This document shows positions 52,370 through 60,964 of a stretch of 64,000 nt of DNA, piece by piece. The stretch's first letter is position 1; every line of letters begins with the position of its first letter. The stretch is taken from the NCBI GenBank assembly GCA_030425705.1, contig JAUHZU010000012.1, forward strand, positions 62,001-126,000. The letters are read 5' to 3'. Below the pieces are notes generated by a model. The model was not told the origin of the DNA and ran no database searches. It saw nothing but the letters and a program-made list of their open reading frames with translations. The stretch is from Phycisphaerae bacterium. GTDB taxonomy: Bacteria > Planctomycetota > Phycisphaerae > Phycisphaerales > Phycisphaeraceae. The position numbers and the translations under genes are program-made.

Positions 52370-52570
52370 ATGCTCGCACTGACCCGCCGCGTCGGCGAAG
52401 AAGTCGTCATCGGCGACCCCAACAACCCGCTGGGGATGATCCGCGTCGTCGATATCCACGGCGACAAGGTCCGCCTCGCCTTCGACTTCCCCCGCGAGAC
52501 GCCGATCAACCGGCGCGAGCTCGCGGATCAGAAGAAGTCCAACCCCGACGGCGACAGCAAGCCGGAATAA
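52370..52570 (+). CDS. csrA: carbon storage regulator CsrA
   Basis: A 66-residue RNA-binding dimer that blocks or stabilises mRNAs at GGA sites. It begins MLALTRRVGEEVVIGD (the L4-T5-R6 binding edge) and contains VRLAFDFPRETPINRREL, close to the consensus IGIEAPKDV-hRxE block but changed to AFDFPRETPINRRE. The tail is Lys/Asp-rich. AGGA lies about 9 nt before the ATG. Confidence 0.9.
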   Translation: MLALTRRVGEEVVIGDPNNPLGMIRVVDIHGDKVRLAFDFPRETPINRRELADQKKSNPDGDSKPE

Positions 52571-52692
52571 CCGGCCCAACTGCTACCGCAGTCGGCACTC
52601 CATCCACGAATCCTCCCGGCATGCTCCGCCGACGATCGGCGGCCGTCGATATCACTGGAGATTCCAGTTGTATCACCCGCCGGAGGCGTCAC

Positions 52693-53193
52693 TTGCCCAA
52701 ACCACTCAGCCATCGTTGTCTTGATTGTCGCGCGTTTTCACTGATCGAGATCATGATCGTGGTGTGCGTGCTGGGCATCCTGGCCGCGATCGTGATCCCG
52801 CAGATCTCCGGCGCGAAGGAGAAGGCCCACGCCGTCGCGGCCGGCCAGTCCATGAAGGCCATCGCCCAGGCGGCCGAGCACTACTTCGTCACGCACGGCG
52901 AGTGGCCGGCCGACATGAACCGCCGGCAGATCCCGCCGGAGCTGGTGCCGTACCTGCCGACCGACGACTTCACCCGCGCCCCACTCAACGGCGTGTGGGA
53001 CTTCGAGAACTGGCAGGGCGGCAGCAACACCGCCGGGGGCGACCCGGTCGCGGTCTGCATCTCCATCGTCGAGGGCGACGAGTCGCTCTACCTCGCGGTC
53101 GATGAAGAGATCGACGACGGCGACCTGAGCACCGGCACGGTCCGCTACTGCGAGTCGTCGCCCCGCCTGGTCTACGTGCTCCGGTTCCAGTAG
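52693..53193 (+). CDS. type IV prepilin-like protein (pseudopilin)
   Basis: A 166-residue protein. Its class III leader ends before the methylation phenylalanine in AFSLIEIMIVVCVLGILAA; the hydrophobic helix and Glu+5 are present. I choose the TTG at 52693 because GGAGG lies 6 nt before it and gives a leader of about 15 residues. The ATG at 52621 would make an overlong leader. The globular part has two Cys, likely paired. Such isolated prepilins are frequent in planctomycetes, and secretion or pilus assembly genes are not nearby. Confidence 0.82.
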   Translation: MPKPLSHRCLDCRAFSLIEIMIVVCVLGILAAIVIPQISGAKEKAHAVAAGQSMKAIAQAAEHYFVTHGEWPADMNRRQIPPELVPYLPTDDFTRAPLNGVWDFENWQGGSNTAGGDPVAVCISIVEGDESLYLAVDEEIDDGDLSTGTVRYCESSPRLVYVLRFQ

Positions 53194-53285
53194 ACGACGG
53201 CCCGGGGAATAAACCACTCCACCGTGGGGTTGTCCGCTGGTCTGTGGGGTAGACTGAGCAGACACGCCGACGAGGATGGTGGACC

Positions 53286-53846
53286 GTGGAAAGTCAGGCA
53301 TTCAGAGAGCTGGCGCTGGCCGAGATGGACAGCGTCTACCGCATGGCGATGCACCTGACCCGTCACCCCGAAGACGCGTCGGACCTGGTGCAGGAGACCT
53401 ACCTCAAAGCGTTCAAGGCCGAGGGACGGTTCGAGCTGCGCGAGCACGGCGTCCGGCCGTGGCTCTTCAAGATCCTCCACAACAACTTCTACACCCGGAC
53501 CAAGAAGAACAAGCGCGAGCCCAACGTCGGCGACGAGGTGCTCGACAGCAACGGCCAGCTCGGTGATATCGACCAGCCGCCCCCGGCCTGGGACCTGGAG
53601 CACCTGGACTGGGAGCAGGTCGACGACCGGCTTAAGCACGCGATCCAGGACCTGCCCGACCACTACCGCGAGGTGCTGCTGCTCTGGGCAGTCGAAGGCC
53701 TCAAGTACCGCGAGGTCGCGGAGGTGCTGGGTGTGGCGCTGGGCACGGTGATGAGCCGGCTCTACCGCGCCCGGGCGCTACTCAGCGAACGCCTCGCGGG
53801 GCTGGCGGCGGAGCACGGCATCGCGGTCGGAAAAACCGATCCCTAA
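53286..53846 (+). CDS. ECF-family RNA polymerase sigma factor
   Basis: A 186-residue sigma factor. Region 2 reads MAMHLTRHPEDASDLVQETYLKAFKA (DLVQETYLKA is the -10 recognition core) and region 4 LPDHYREVLLLWAVEGLKYREVAEVLGVALGTVMSRLYRAR. It starts at GTG with GAGG 9 nt upstream. The next gene is a probable membrane anti-sigma factor 95 bp downstream, so the pair likely forms an envelope-responsive switch. Its target promoter is not evident. Confidence 0.9.
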   Translation: MESQAFRELALAEMDSVYRMAMHLTRHPEDASDLVQETYLKAFKAEGRFELREHGVRPWLFKILHNNFYTRTKKNKREPNVGDEVLDSNGQLGDIDQPPPAWDLEHLDWEQVDDRLKHAIQDLPDHYREVLLLWAVEGLKYREVAEVLGVALGTVMSRLYRARALLSERLAGLAAEHGIAVGKTDP

Positions 53847-53941
53847 ACCAATCTCATTCGAAGGATTTCACCCGGGAACACCGGAATAAACCCGAAGCCA
53901 CCCCGGTTTCGCAGACGGAGACACGGAGCCCCCGCTACGCC

Positions 53942-54829
53942 ATGACGCAGCCGAACGAACCATCCGAATCGACCCCCGACCTGCTCGCGGCCTTGGCCGA
54001 TGGCGAGCTGGAGCTTGGTAAGTCCCCCGAGGCCTGCCGGCTGCTGGCCGAGCAGCCCGCGTTTGCGGCGGCGATCGCGTACCACCAGCAGCTCCGCCGG
54101 TCGGTCGCGTCGGCGATGGATAGCCCGTCGATGCGCTGCCCCGACACGCTGCGTGCCAAGCTCCACCAGATCGCCGACCAAGCCGAGGCCTCGCCCCCCG
54201 CAACACACAACACCCCGGCCGCCCGGCCGTACACCGGCCCGCCGGTCCTCGCGCGTATCGGCCGATGGGCACCCGCCGCGGTCGCCGCCGTCCTGCTGAT
54301 CGCCGCGACCGCCGTCTTCTTCGCCGGCCGAGGCAGCGGCGTCGGCCCGACCCAGCCCGTCCTCGACATCCGTACCGTCCAGGCCTTCAGCAGCCGGCAC
54401 ATGCACTGCGCCGGCAACCCCGGCGACCTGCTCCACAACCACGAGCGCTTTGGCGACAGCATCCAGCAACTGCCCGGCCACCTCGACGACTACCTCGCTC
54501 ACTCGGTCAGCGGGCTCTCCCTGGACCTCAGCGCGATCGACTACGACTACCAGGTCGCCGGCGTCTGCTCGATCCCCGGCGACGGCGCGGTCCACATCGT
54601 GTACCGGCACCACGACGACCCCGCCCGGGCCATGAGTCTGTGGATCGTCGACGCCCGGGACGAGATCACCGCCCAGATGGAGCCCGGCCGGGTCTACGTC
54701 GAGGCCGGCGACGAGTTGGACCATCCCGTCATCCTCTGGGAGGACAGCGGGCTGTTGTTCTACCTCGTCGGCGACTCCCTCGAAGGCGTCCAGCAGGCGG
54801 TCTACACGCTCCGCCACCCCGCCGCCTGA
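53942..54829 (+). CDS. probable membrane-bound anti-sigma factor
   Basis: A 295-residue protein. An N-terminal cytoplasmic helix region (LLAALADGELELGKSPE, as in anti-sigma domains) is followed by one membrane helix (APAAVAAVLLIAATAVFFA, about 115-133) and a periplasmic domain. The usual zinc HxxxCxxC is missing in the cytoplasmic part, but HMHCAGNP and nearby histidines in the periplasmic domain could bind metal or haem. Its place after the ECF gene supports the role. Ligand and activating signal are unknown. Confidence 0.75.
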   Translation: MTQPNEPSESTPDLLAALADGELELGKSPEACRLLAEQPAFAAAIAYHQQLRRSVASAMDSPSMRCPDTLRAKLHQIADQAEASPPATHNTPAARPYTGPPVLARIGRWAPAAVAAVLLIAATAVFFAGRGSGVGPTQPVLDIRTVQAFSSRHMHCAGNPGDLLHNHERFGDSIQQLPGHLDDYLAHSVSGLSLDLSAIDYDYQVAGVCSIPGDGAVHIVYRHHDDPARAMSLWIVDARDEITAQMEPGRVYVEAGDELDHPVILWEDSGLLFYLVGDSLEGVQQAVYTLRHPAA

Positions 54830-54908
54830 GCCCGCCAGCGAGATCAGGGAGCGCACCCGAAGCCTGGGAGTGCCGTGGCTGGGTCTGGCTGCCTAGGGTA
54901 GACCACTA

Positions 54909-54937
54909 TTGGTGGGCCGGCCGTCCGTCGGTATACT
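54909..54937 (+). promoter_or_regulatory. promoter of the ilvB leader
   Basis: TTGGTG, 17-bp spacer, TATACT; the -10 box ends 8 nt before the leader-peptide ATG. Confidence 0.65.
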
Positions 54938-54945
54938 CTTGCCCC

Positions 54946-55020
54946 ATGCGTCTGAATCGTTCCGCCCTCCAGATCGCCCGCGCCAACGCCGTCATCGCGG
55001 CGCTGATCCTTGTTATGTGA
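54946..55020 (+). CDS. branched-chain amino acid leader peptide (attenuator) upstream of ilvB
   Basis: A 24-codon ORF that ends NAVIAALILVM and stops at TGA 129 bp before the ilvB start. The last eleven residues contain two Val, two Ile and two Leu, the residues sensed in ilv/leu attenuation. A promoter ends just upstream. Downstream lie GC-rich inverted sequences, among them GGCTC/GAGCC around 55049-55064, which could form alternative structures. No classical T-run terminator is present, so control may be at translation. Confidence 0.6.
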   Translation: MRLNRSALQIARANAVIAALILVM

Positions 55021-55149
55021 GCGGAAGACCCGCACCCCCCCTGCCCGGCTCGGTTCTGAGCCAACCGTCGCCCGTCACGCAGACCGGCCTCAACCCCACA
55101 CCACCCGACCGACCGAGCCCCGACCGGCCCGGCGGCGTCATTGAAAACG

Positions 55150-56976
55150 ATGGACACCCCCACCATGGCACAGACCGCCTACAACCTCAACGCACACGCC
55201 GTCGATAAACCCGCCCACGGCGACGCCACCGACAAATACACCGGCATGACCGGCGCCCAGATCTTCCACCAGATGATGATCGAGCACGGCGTCGAGTGCA
55301 TGTTCGGCTACCCCGGCGGTGCGATCCTCCCCGTGTTCGACGCGATCCACGAGTCCGGCCAATTCGACTTCGTCCTCTCCCGCCACGAGCAGGGTGCCTC
55401 ACACATGGCCGAGGGCTACGCCCGTGTGACCGGCAAGCCGGGCATCGTGCTCGTCACCTCCGGCCCCGGGGCGACCAATACGGTCACGGGCCTGCAGGAC
55501 GCGCTGATGGACGGCACGCCGATCATCGTGTTCGCCGGACAGGTCGCTACCGGCGCGATCGGGTCGGACGCCTTCCAGGAGGCGGACATGACCGGCATCA
55601 CCCGGCCGTGCACCAAGTGGAACACGCTGGTGAAGCGGGTCGAGGACCTGCCCCGTGCGATCAACACCGCCTTCATGGTCGCGATGTCCGGCCGGCCGGG
55701 TCCGGTGTTTATCGACCTGCCCAAGGACGTCACCGCGGCCGTGCTCAAGAAGCCCTGCCACGCCGACCCGTACACGCCCGGCTACCACGTCCGCGAGCTG
55801 GGCACCTCCTCGGAGTTGCAGCGGGTCGCGGAGATGATCAACAACGCGAAGCGCCCGGTGTTCTACGTCGGGCAGGGCTGCGTCGCCTCGGGCGGCAGCG
55901 ACGCCCTCCGTCGGTGCGCGAAGCTGGCGAACGTCCCCGTGACCACCACGCTGCAGGCGTTGGGCGCGGTGGACGAGAGCGAGGAGCACGCCCTGCACAT
56001 GCTCGGCATGCATGGCAGCGCCTACGCCAACTGGGCCATGCGCGACGCCGACTGCATCATCGCCGTCGGCGCACGCTTCGACGACCGCATCACCGGCGAC
56101 CTCAAGCGCTTCGCCCCCAGCGCCCGCGCTGCCGAACGCGCCGGCACCGGCGGGATCATCCACTTCGACATCGCCCCGGAAAACATCAACAAGTCTGTAC
56201 CCGTCACCATCCCCGTCGAGGGCGACGCACGCAAGAACCTCGAGCTGCTCGAGCCGATGCTCGAACACCGCGACCGTGGTGAGTGGTTCGACCAGATCCT
56301 GGCGTGGAAGAAGCAGGCGCCCTTCCGCTACAAGGACGACGAGCGCGAGTTCCACCTCAAGCCGCAGGCGGTCATCGAGGAACTGTATGCGCAGACCCGG
56401 GGTGAGGCGATCATCACGACCGGCGTGGGCCAGCACCAGATGTGGGCGGCGCAGTTCTACAAGTACAGCCACCCCCGCCGGTGGTTCACGTCCGGCGGGC
56501 TGGGCACGATGGGCTTCGGCGTGCCGGCCTCCGTCGGCGGGCAGCTCGGCGAGGACCTGCTGGCCAAGCGCGAAGGCCGCAAGCCCCTGCCGGTCATCAA
56601 CATCGACGGCGACGGCAGCTTCTCCATGACCGCCATGGAGATGACCACCGCCGCGCAATACAACATCAAGGCCAAGACCATCCTCCTGAACAACGACTTC
56701 CAGGGCATGGTCAAGCAGTGGCAGGACCTGTTCTACGAGGAGCGTTACAGCCACACCCAGATGCACAACCCCGACTTCTGCAAGCTTGTCGAGGCGATGC
56801 ACTGCAAGGCGTTCCGCTGCACCAAGAAGGCCGACCTCGCCGCCGTGATGGCCGAGTTCCTCGCCCACGACGGCCCGGCCGTGCTCGAGTGCCTGGTCGA
56901 GAAGCACGAGCACGTCTACCCCATGCTCCCCGCGGGCAAGAGCGTCGACGAGATGGTGCTGGGCGATTTCGACTGA
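55150..56976 (+). CDS. ilvB: acetolactate synthase, large subunit
   Basis: A 608-residue ThDP enzyme that joins two pyruvates (or pyruvate and 2-oxobutyrate) in branched-chain amino acid synthesis. Present are GYPGGAILPVFDAI, the ThDP Glu in SRHEQGASHMAEGYAR, LVTSGPGATN, GRPGPVFIDLPKDV and the metal motif GDGSFSMTAMEM to NNDFQGMVKQW. The start is the ATG at 55150; an ATG at 55165 and a TTG at 55141 are possible. No ilvN (regulatory subunit) or ilvC follows. A leader peptide at 54946 should regulate it. Confidence 0.94.
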   Translation: MDTPTMAQTAYNLNAHAVDKPAHGDATDKYTGMTGAQIFHQMMIEHGVECMFGYPGGAILPVFDAIHESGQFDFVLSRHEQGASHMAEGYARVTGKPGIVLVTSGPGATNTVTGLQDALMDGTPIIVFAGQVATGAIGSDAFQEADMTGITRPCTKWNTLVKRVEDLPRAINTAFMVAMSGRPGPVFIDLPKDVTAAVLKKPCHADPYTPGYHVRELGTSSELQRVAEMINNAKRPVFYVGQGCVASGGSDALRRCAKLANVPVTTTLQALGAVDESEEHALHMLGMHGSAYANWAMRDADCIIAVGARFDDRITGDLKRFAPSARAAERAGTGGIIHFDIAPENINKSVPVTIPVEGDARKNLELLEPMLEHRDRGEWFDQILAWKKQAPFRYKDDEREFHLKPQAVIEELYAQTRGEAIITTGVGQHQMWAAQFYKYSHPRRWFTSGGLGTMGFGVPASVGGQLGEDLLAKREGRKPLPVINIDGDGSFSMTAMEMTTAAQYNIKAKTILLNNDFQGMVKQWQDLFYEERYSHTQMHNPDFCKLVEAMHCKAFRCTKKADLAAVMAEFLAHDGPAVLECLVEKHEHVYPMLPAGKSVDEMVLGDFD

Positions 56977-56988
56977 CGGGGGAGACCG

Positions 56989-57020
56989 ACCCGGGCCGAC
57001 GCTGCGCTCTGGCCCGGCTT
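56989..57020. repeat. 32-bp dispersed repeat, copy 2
   Basis: Begins ACCCGGGCCGACGCTGCG and ends CCGGCTT; 30 of 32 bases match 38626-38657. It lies just after the ilvB stop. Confidence 0.8.
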
Positions 57021-57132
57021 AGGGTCCGGTTGGTGCAACGGTGTAACGACCCGTGCCGGGCGGCGGTCTTCCGTGCGGGGGCTACAATAGCCCGCCGTCC
57101 GCTGTCCCATGTCTGCCACACGGAGTGTCGAG

Positions 57133-58302
57133 ATGACCCGATTTGCTGTTGCCGCCGCCGTCTGCCTGGCCGCGCTGTTCGCCCCCGCCGTCGCTGCACA
57201 GCAGTCGGTGACCACCGCCGTGGCGTTCGAGCACCTCAGCTTCGAGCGGCCGATCTACCTCTGCCCGATGGGCGACGGGACGGACCGGCTGGTTGTCGTC
57301 GAGCAGCAGGGGCGGGTCTACCTCTTCGACAACCGCCCGGGTGTCCGGCAGAACGACCGGCACCTGATGATCGACTTTGTCGAGGACGTCATCAGCCCCG
57401 GCCACCGCGGCGAGAACGAGGAGGGCCTGCTCGGGCTCGCGTTCCACCCCGACTTCGCCGAGAACGGGCAGGTCTTCCTGCACTACTCCGCGTCCGACCC
57501 GAAGCGGAACGTGCTCTCGCGCTTCACGATGGAAAACGACGGCATCACGATCGACCGCGACAGCGAAGAGGTCATCCTCGAGCAGCGGCAGCCGTTCTGG
57601 AACCACAACGGCGGGATGATCGCCTTCGGGCCGGACGGCTACCTCTACATCGCGCTGGGTGACGGCGGCGCCGCGGGCGATACGCTCAAGGCCGGCCAGG
57701 ACCTCAACACGCTTCTCGCGAAGATCCTGCGCATCGATGTGGACCAGACCGACGAGGCACGCGGCACGAACTACGCGGTCCCCGAAGACAACCCGTTCGT
57801 GGGGGTCGACGGTGCCCGGCCGGAGATCTGGGCGTACGGCCTGCGGAACGTGTGGCGGTTCAGCTTCGACCGCGAGGACGGGACGCTCTGGGCCGGGGAC
57901 GTCGGGCAGAACGCCTGGGAAGAGATCAACATCATCCGCCGTGGCTTCAACTACGGGTGGCGCATCCGCGAGGGCCGGCACGACTTTGACGCGAACGACC
58001 GCACCGACGACACGGGCCTGCTGGTCGACCCGGTGATCGAGCACTCCCGCCGCGAGGCGATGTCGATCACCGGCGGCTACGTCTACCGCGGCGACGACCT
58101 GCCACAGATCGACGGCTACTACCTCTACGGCGACTACGAGCGGGGCACGCTCTGGATGGCGCAGTTTGACGGCCGCCGCATCCGGCAACTGGTCGAGATC
58201 GGCCGTGTCCATCGCCCCGCGTCCTTCGGCGAGGACCGCGACGGCGAGGTCTACATCTGCAGCTTCGACGGCAAGATCTACCGGTTCGTGTCGAACCGCT
58301 GA
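57133..58302 (+). CDS. secreted PQQ-dependent sugar dehydrogenase-like protein
   Basis: A 389-residue exported protein with signal peptide (AAAVCLAALFAPAVAAQ) and the six-bladed GSDH/HHIP-like fold: FERPIYLCPMGDG, GLLGLAFHPDF, FWNHNGGMIAFGPDGYLYI, GDGGAAGD, PEIWAYGLRNVWRFSFD and ITGGYVYRG. These include the histidine and arginine positions that hold PQQ in soluble glucose dehydrogenase, but the substrate is unknown. GGAG lies about 6 nt before the ATG; TACAAT at 57083-57088 is the likely -10 box. Confidence 0.87.
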   Translation: MTRFAVAAAVCLAALFAPAVAAQQSVTTAVAFEHLSFERPIYLCPMGDGTDRLVVVEQQGRVYLFDNRPGVRQNDRHLMIDFVEDVISPGHRGENEEGLLGLAFHPDFAENGQVFLHYSASDPKRNVLSRFTMENDGITIDRDSEEVILEQRQPFWNHNGGMIAFGPDGYLYIALGDGGAAGDTLKAGQDLNTLLAKILRIDVDQTDEARGTNYAVPEDNPFVGVDGARPEIWAYGLRNVWRFSFDREDGTLWAGDVGQNAWEEINIIRRGFNYGWRIREGRHDFDANDRTDDTGLLVDPVIEHSRREAMSITGGYVYRGDDLPQIDGYYLYGDYERGTLWMAQFDGRRIRQLVEIGRVHRPASFGEDRDGEVYICSFDGKIYRFVSNR

Positions 58303-58326
58303 GCGACCCACGCCGGGCCGCACCTT

Positions 58327-60126
58327 TCACACCACGCGCAGGTCGATGATGTGCAGTTCGGCGCTGCGCCGCCCCTGCCAGGTGTTGATGCTCGGCTGAA
58401 ACACGACATCGACCGTCACGCCCGCGGGCAGGTCGGCGGCGCGTTCGCCCTGGTTCCAGGCGACGGCGCGGATGGAGGCACCGTCGCGGCGGAGCTGGAG
58501 CGACAGGTGCTTGCCCGCGGCCCCCATCCGCTGGGCCGGGCGGGCGAGGGTCAGCCGCTCGGCGAGCAGGCGCGGCTTGGGGTTGCCCCGTCCGAAGGGC
58601 GCGAGCCGCTGAAGCTGGTCGAACAGCACCGCGTCGCAGTGGGCTAACGCAACCGCCGCGTCGATCCGCACCGAGGCGCACAGCTCGTCGGCCCCGAGCA
58701 CGCGGTTGACCTCCCCGACCAGCGCGGTGCGGAACGCATCGATGCGGCCGGCCTCCAGCGTCAGCCCGGCGGCCATCGCGTGCCCACCAAACTTCGTAAG
58801 GTGCTGCTCGCAGGCCATGAGCGCGGCGTGGATGCTCACGCCGTCCACGCTGCGGGCCGAGCCCTTGGCCTCGCCGGTCGCTTCGTCGATCCCCAGGACA
58901 ATCGCCGGGCGGTGGTACCGGTCGACCAGCCGGCTGGCGACGATGCCCACCACCCCGGGGTGCCAGCCCACGCCGGCCACGACGATCGCGCGGCAGGCGT
59001 CGTCCGTGTAACCGTTTGCTTCGACCTGCTCGATCGCGGCGTCGACGATCTGCTTCTCGGTCGCCCGCCGGTCCTCGTTCGTAACGTGCAGCTGCTCGGC
59101 CAGCTCCGACGCACGCTCGCCCTGCGCGACGGTCAGAAGCTCGACCGCCTCGCGGGCATGGCCCATCCGGCCGCAGGCGTTCAGCCGCGGGCCGAGCACG
59201 AACCCGACGTGGTAGCTGTCGATCTTTTCATCATCGAGCTTCGACGCGGTGACCAGGGCGTTGAGGCCCTCGATACCGGTCTGCTTGATCCGCGAGAGTC
59301 CGAACGCGGTGATGACCCGGTTCTCCCCGACCAGCGGGACGACATCCGCGACGGTGCCCAGCGCCGCCAGCGCGAGCAGGTCCAGCAGCAGCGCGCGGTA
59401 GTCGGCCGGGAGTTTGCCGCGTGCCCGGCCGTCGGGTCCCAGGCAGCCGCAGTAGGTCAGCGCGAACTGCCAGGCCAGCTTGTACGCGACGCCCGCGCCG
59501 CAGAGGTCGGGGTTGGGGTAGGCCGGGCCGTCCGCTGCGATCGCCGGATGCACGAGCGTATGCGCATCGGGCAAGGCGTCGGGATTGAAATTGTGGTGGT
59601 CGGTGATGATGAGATCGACACCGAGTTCACGGGCGACCCGAGCCGGCTCGGTCGCGGTGATGCCGCAATCAACCGAGACGACCAGGGGCGGCGTTGCGCT
59701 ATCGCCGCCGGTGGCGAGTTGACGGATCGCCTCGGCGTTCAGCCCGTAGCCCTCGTCAAGACGGTGCGGGACGTAGGTGCGGACGTCGGCCCCGGCACGG
59801 GTGAGTGTGTGGTAGAGGATCGCCGACGCGGTGACGCCATCGACGTCGTAGTCGCCGTAGATCACGATGGGCTGGCGGTCGTGGACGGCCCGGCAGAGGC
59901 GCTGTGCCGCGGCGATGGCGCCGGGCAGGTCGGCGGGGTCGTGCAGGTCGGTCAGGCGCGGCTTGAGGAACCGGTCCACCGCGTCGTCGCCGACGACGCC
60001 CCGTGCCGCCAGGAGTTGGGCGACCAGCGGGTGCTGTCGGCCGTAGCGGGTGGGTCCGGGCTCGGCCGGTTCGGCCGGGGTTGCATCCATGCGGACCCAA
60101 CGGGTGGGCGTCCCTGCGGTGGTCAT
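58327..60126 (-). CDS. recJ: single-stranded-DNA-specific exonuclease RecJ
   Basis: RecJ degrades single-stranded DNA 5' to 3' in recombination and mismatch repair. The 599-residue protein carries the DHH-family motifs: VIYGDYDVDGVTASAI, VSVDCGITA, IITDHHNF, HPAIAADGP, then GPRLNACGRMGHA and, in the DHHA1 domain, KFGGHAMAAGL. It ends with the OB-fold (RDGASIRAVAWNQGE). TATGAT ends 6 nt before the ATG at 60126 with no Shine-Dalgarno, suggesting a leaderless mRNA. Confidence 0.95.
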   Translation of the reverse strand: MTTAGTPTRWVRMDATPAEPAEPGPTRYGRQHPLVAQLLAARGVVGDDAVDRFLKPRLTDLHDPADLPGAIAAAQRLCRAVHDRQPIVIYGDYDVDGVTASAILYHTLTRAGADVRTYVPHRLDEGYGLNAEAIRQLATGGDSATPPLVVSVDCGITATEPARVARELGVDLIITDHHNFNPDALPDAHTLVHPAIAADGPAYPNPDLCGAGVAYKLAWQFALTYCGCLGPDGRARGKLPADYRALLLDLLALAALGTVADVVPLVGENRVITAFGLSRIKQTGIEGLNALVTASKLDDEKIDSYHVGFVLGPRLNACGRMGHAREAVELLTVAQGERASELAEQLHVTNEDRRATEKQIVDAAIEQVEANGYTDDACRAIVVAGVGWHPGVVGIVASRLVDRYHRPAIVLGIDEATGEAKGSARSVDGVSIHAALMACEQHLTKFGGHAMAAGLTLEAGRIDAFRTALVGEVNRVLGADELCASVRIDAAVALAHCDAVLFDQLQRLAPFGRGNPKPRLLAERLTLARPAQRMGAAGKHLSLQLRRDGASIRAVAWNQGERAADLPAGVTVDVVFQPSINTWQGRRSAELHIIDLRVV

Positions 60127-60350
60127 CGCCGCATCATACCCGCAGCCCGTTGTACCACCGTTGGTTTCGCGCCGCGTATCCCGCACAACCGGAACACACC
60201 CGCCAGCTTCCGCCCGTGTGGCCCGTCGGGGCGTGGTGTGCTGTATCCCCGCACCGGGCGGGCCGATACGGCTCAAGACACCCATACGCGGGTAGGCCGG
60301 GCCGTTGGCCCGGGCCCTCACCATCTGCGAGGCATGCCGGAGCCCCAATC

Positions 60351-60821
60351 ATGCGCCACGCACTCCCGATTCACCGCCGCTACCAACGCCGAGGCCTCGC
60401 CGGCCGGGCGTTTACGCTGGTCGAGATCCTCATCGTCGTGGTGATCCTCGGCATCCTCGCCGCGATCGTTATCCCGCAGTTCTCCACCGCCGCCGAGTCC
60501 AGCAAGGAATCCGCCCTCAAGCAGGACGTCTTCCGCTTCCGCGGACAGATCGAGCTCTACAAGCACCAGCACAACGGCAACCCCCCGACCCTGGCCAACT
60601 TCATCGACCAGATGACCATGGCCACCGACAAGGACGGCAACACCGCCGCGATCGGCACGCCCGGCTACCCCTTCGGCCCGTACCTGCCGGGCATCCCCCG
60701 CAACCCGTTTACCGATACCGTGCCGCTCGGCGACGGCGCGGTCGGCACTAGCGCCTGGTACTACGACGAGGACACCGGCGAGATCGCGGCCAACGACTCG
60801 GCCGAGCACCGCGCCTGGTAA
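60351..60821 (+). CDS. type II secretion-type pseudopilin (GspG-like)
   Basis: A 156-residue prepilin. The leader (about 20 residues, GRA at its end) is cut before FTLVEILIVVVILGILAAI, with Glu+5 present. A long helix then leads to a small C-terminal domain with YPFGPYLPGIPRNPF, a GspG-like calcium-loop pattern ending in acidic residues. It is monocistronic: a terminator follows at 60851-60878. The leader between recJ and the ATG contains a strong GGCCGGGCC hairpin near 60291-60316. Confidence 0.88.
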   Translation: MRHALPIHRRYQRRGLAGRAFTLVEILIVVVILGILAAIVIPQFSTAAESSKESALKQDVFRFRGQIELYKHQHNGNPPTLANFIDQMTMATDKDGNTAAIGTPGYPFGPYLPGIPRNPFTDTVPLGDGAVGTSAWYYDEDTGEIAANDSAEHRAW

Positions 60822-60850
60822 CCCGCCGAGAACCTACCACACGATGAAAC

Positions 60851-60878
60851 ACCGCCCGGCACGCACCGGGCGGTTTTT
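60851..60878 (+). terminator. Rho-independent terminator after the pseudopilin gene
   Basis: Stem ACCGCCCGG, loop CACGCA, stem CCGGGCGGT, then a TTTTT run. Confidence 0.88.
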
Positions 60879-60964
60879 CGCTGCACCCGCGCGGTTCGGC
60901 CGATCTGGACCGATGGGGCTACGATGCCCTCTCGGAACTACCGCCACCCCAGCCAAGGACGGCC

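Noticed and set aside
60240-60350. Cyclic-di-GMP riboswitch before the pseudopilin gene
   Set aside because: The hairpin GGCCGGGCC near 60291 is strong, but the conserved GEMM core sequences are missing.
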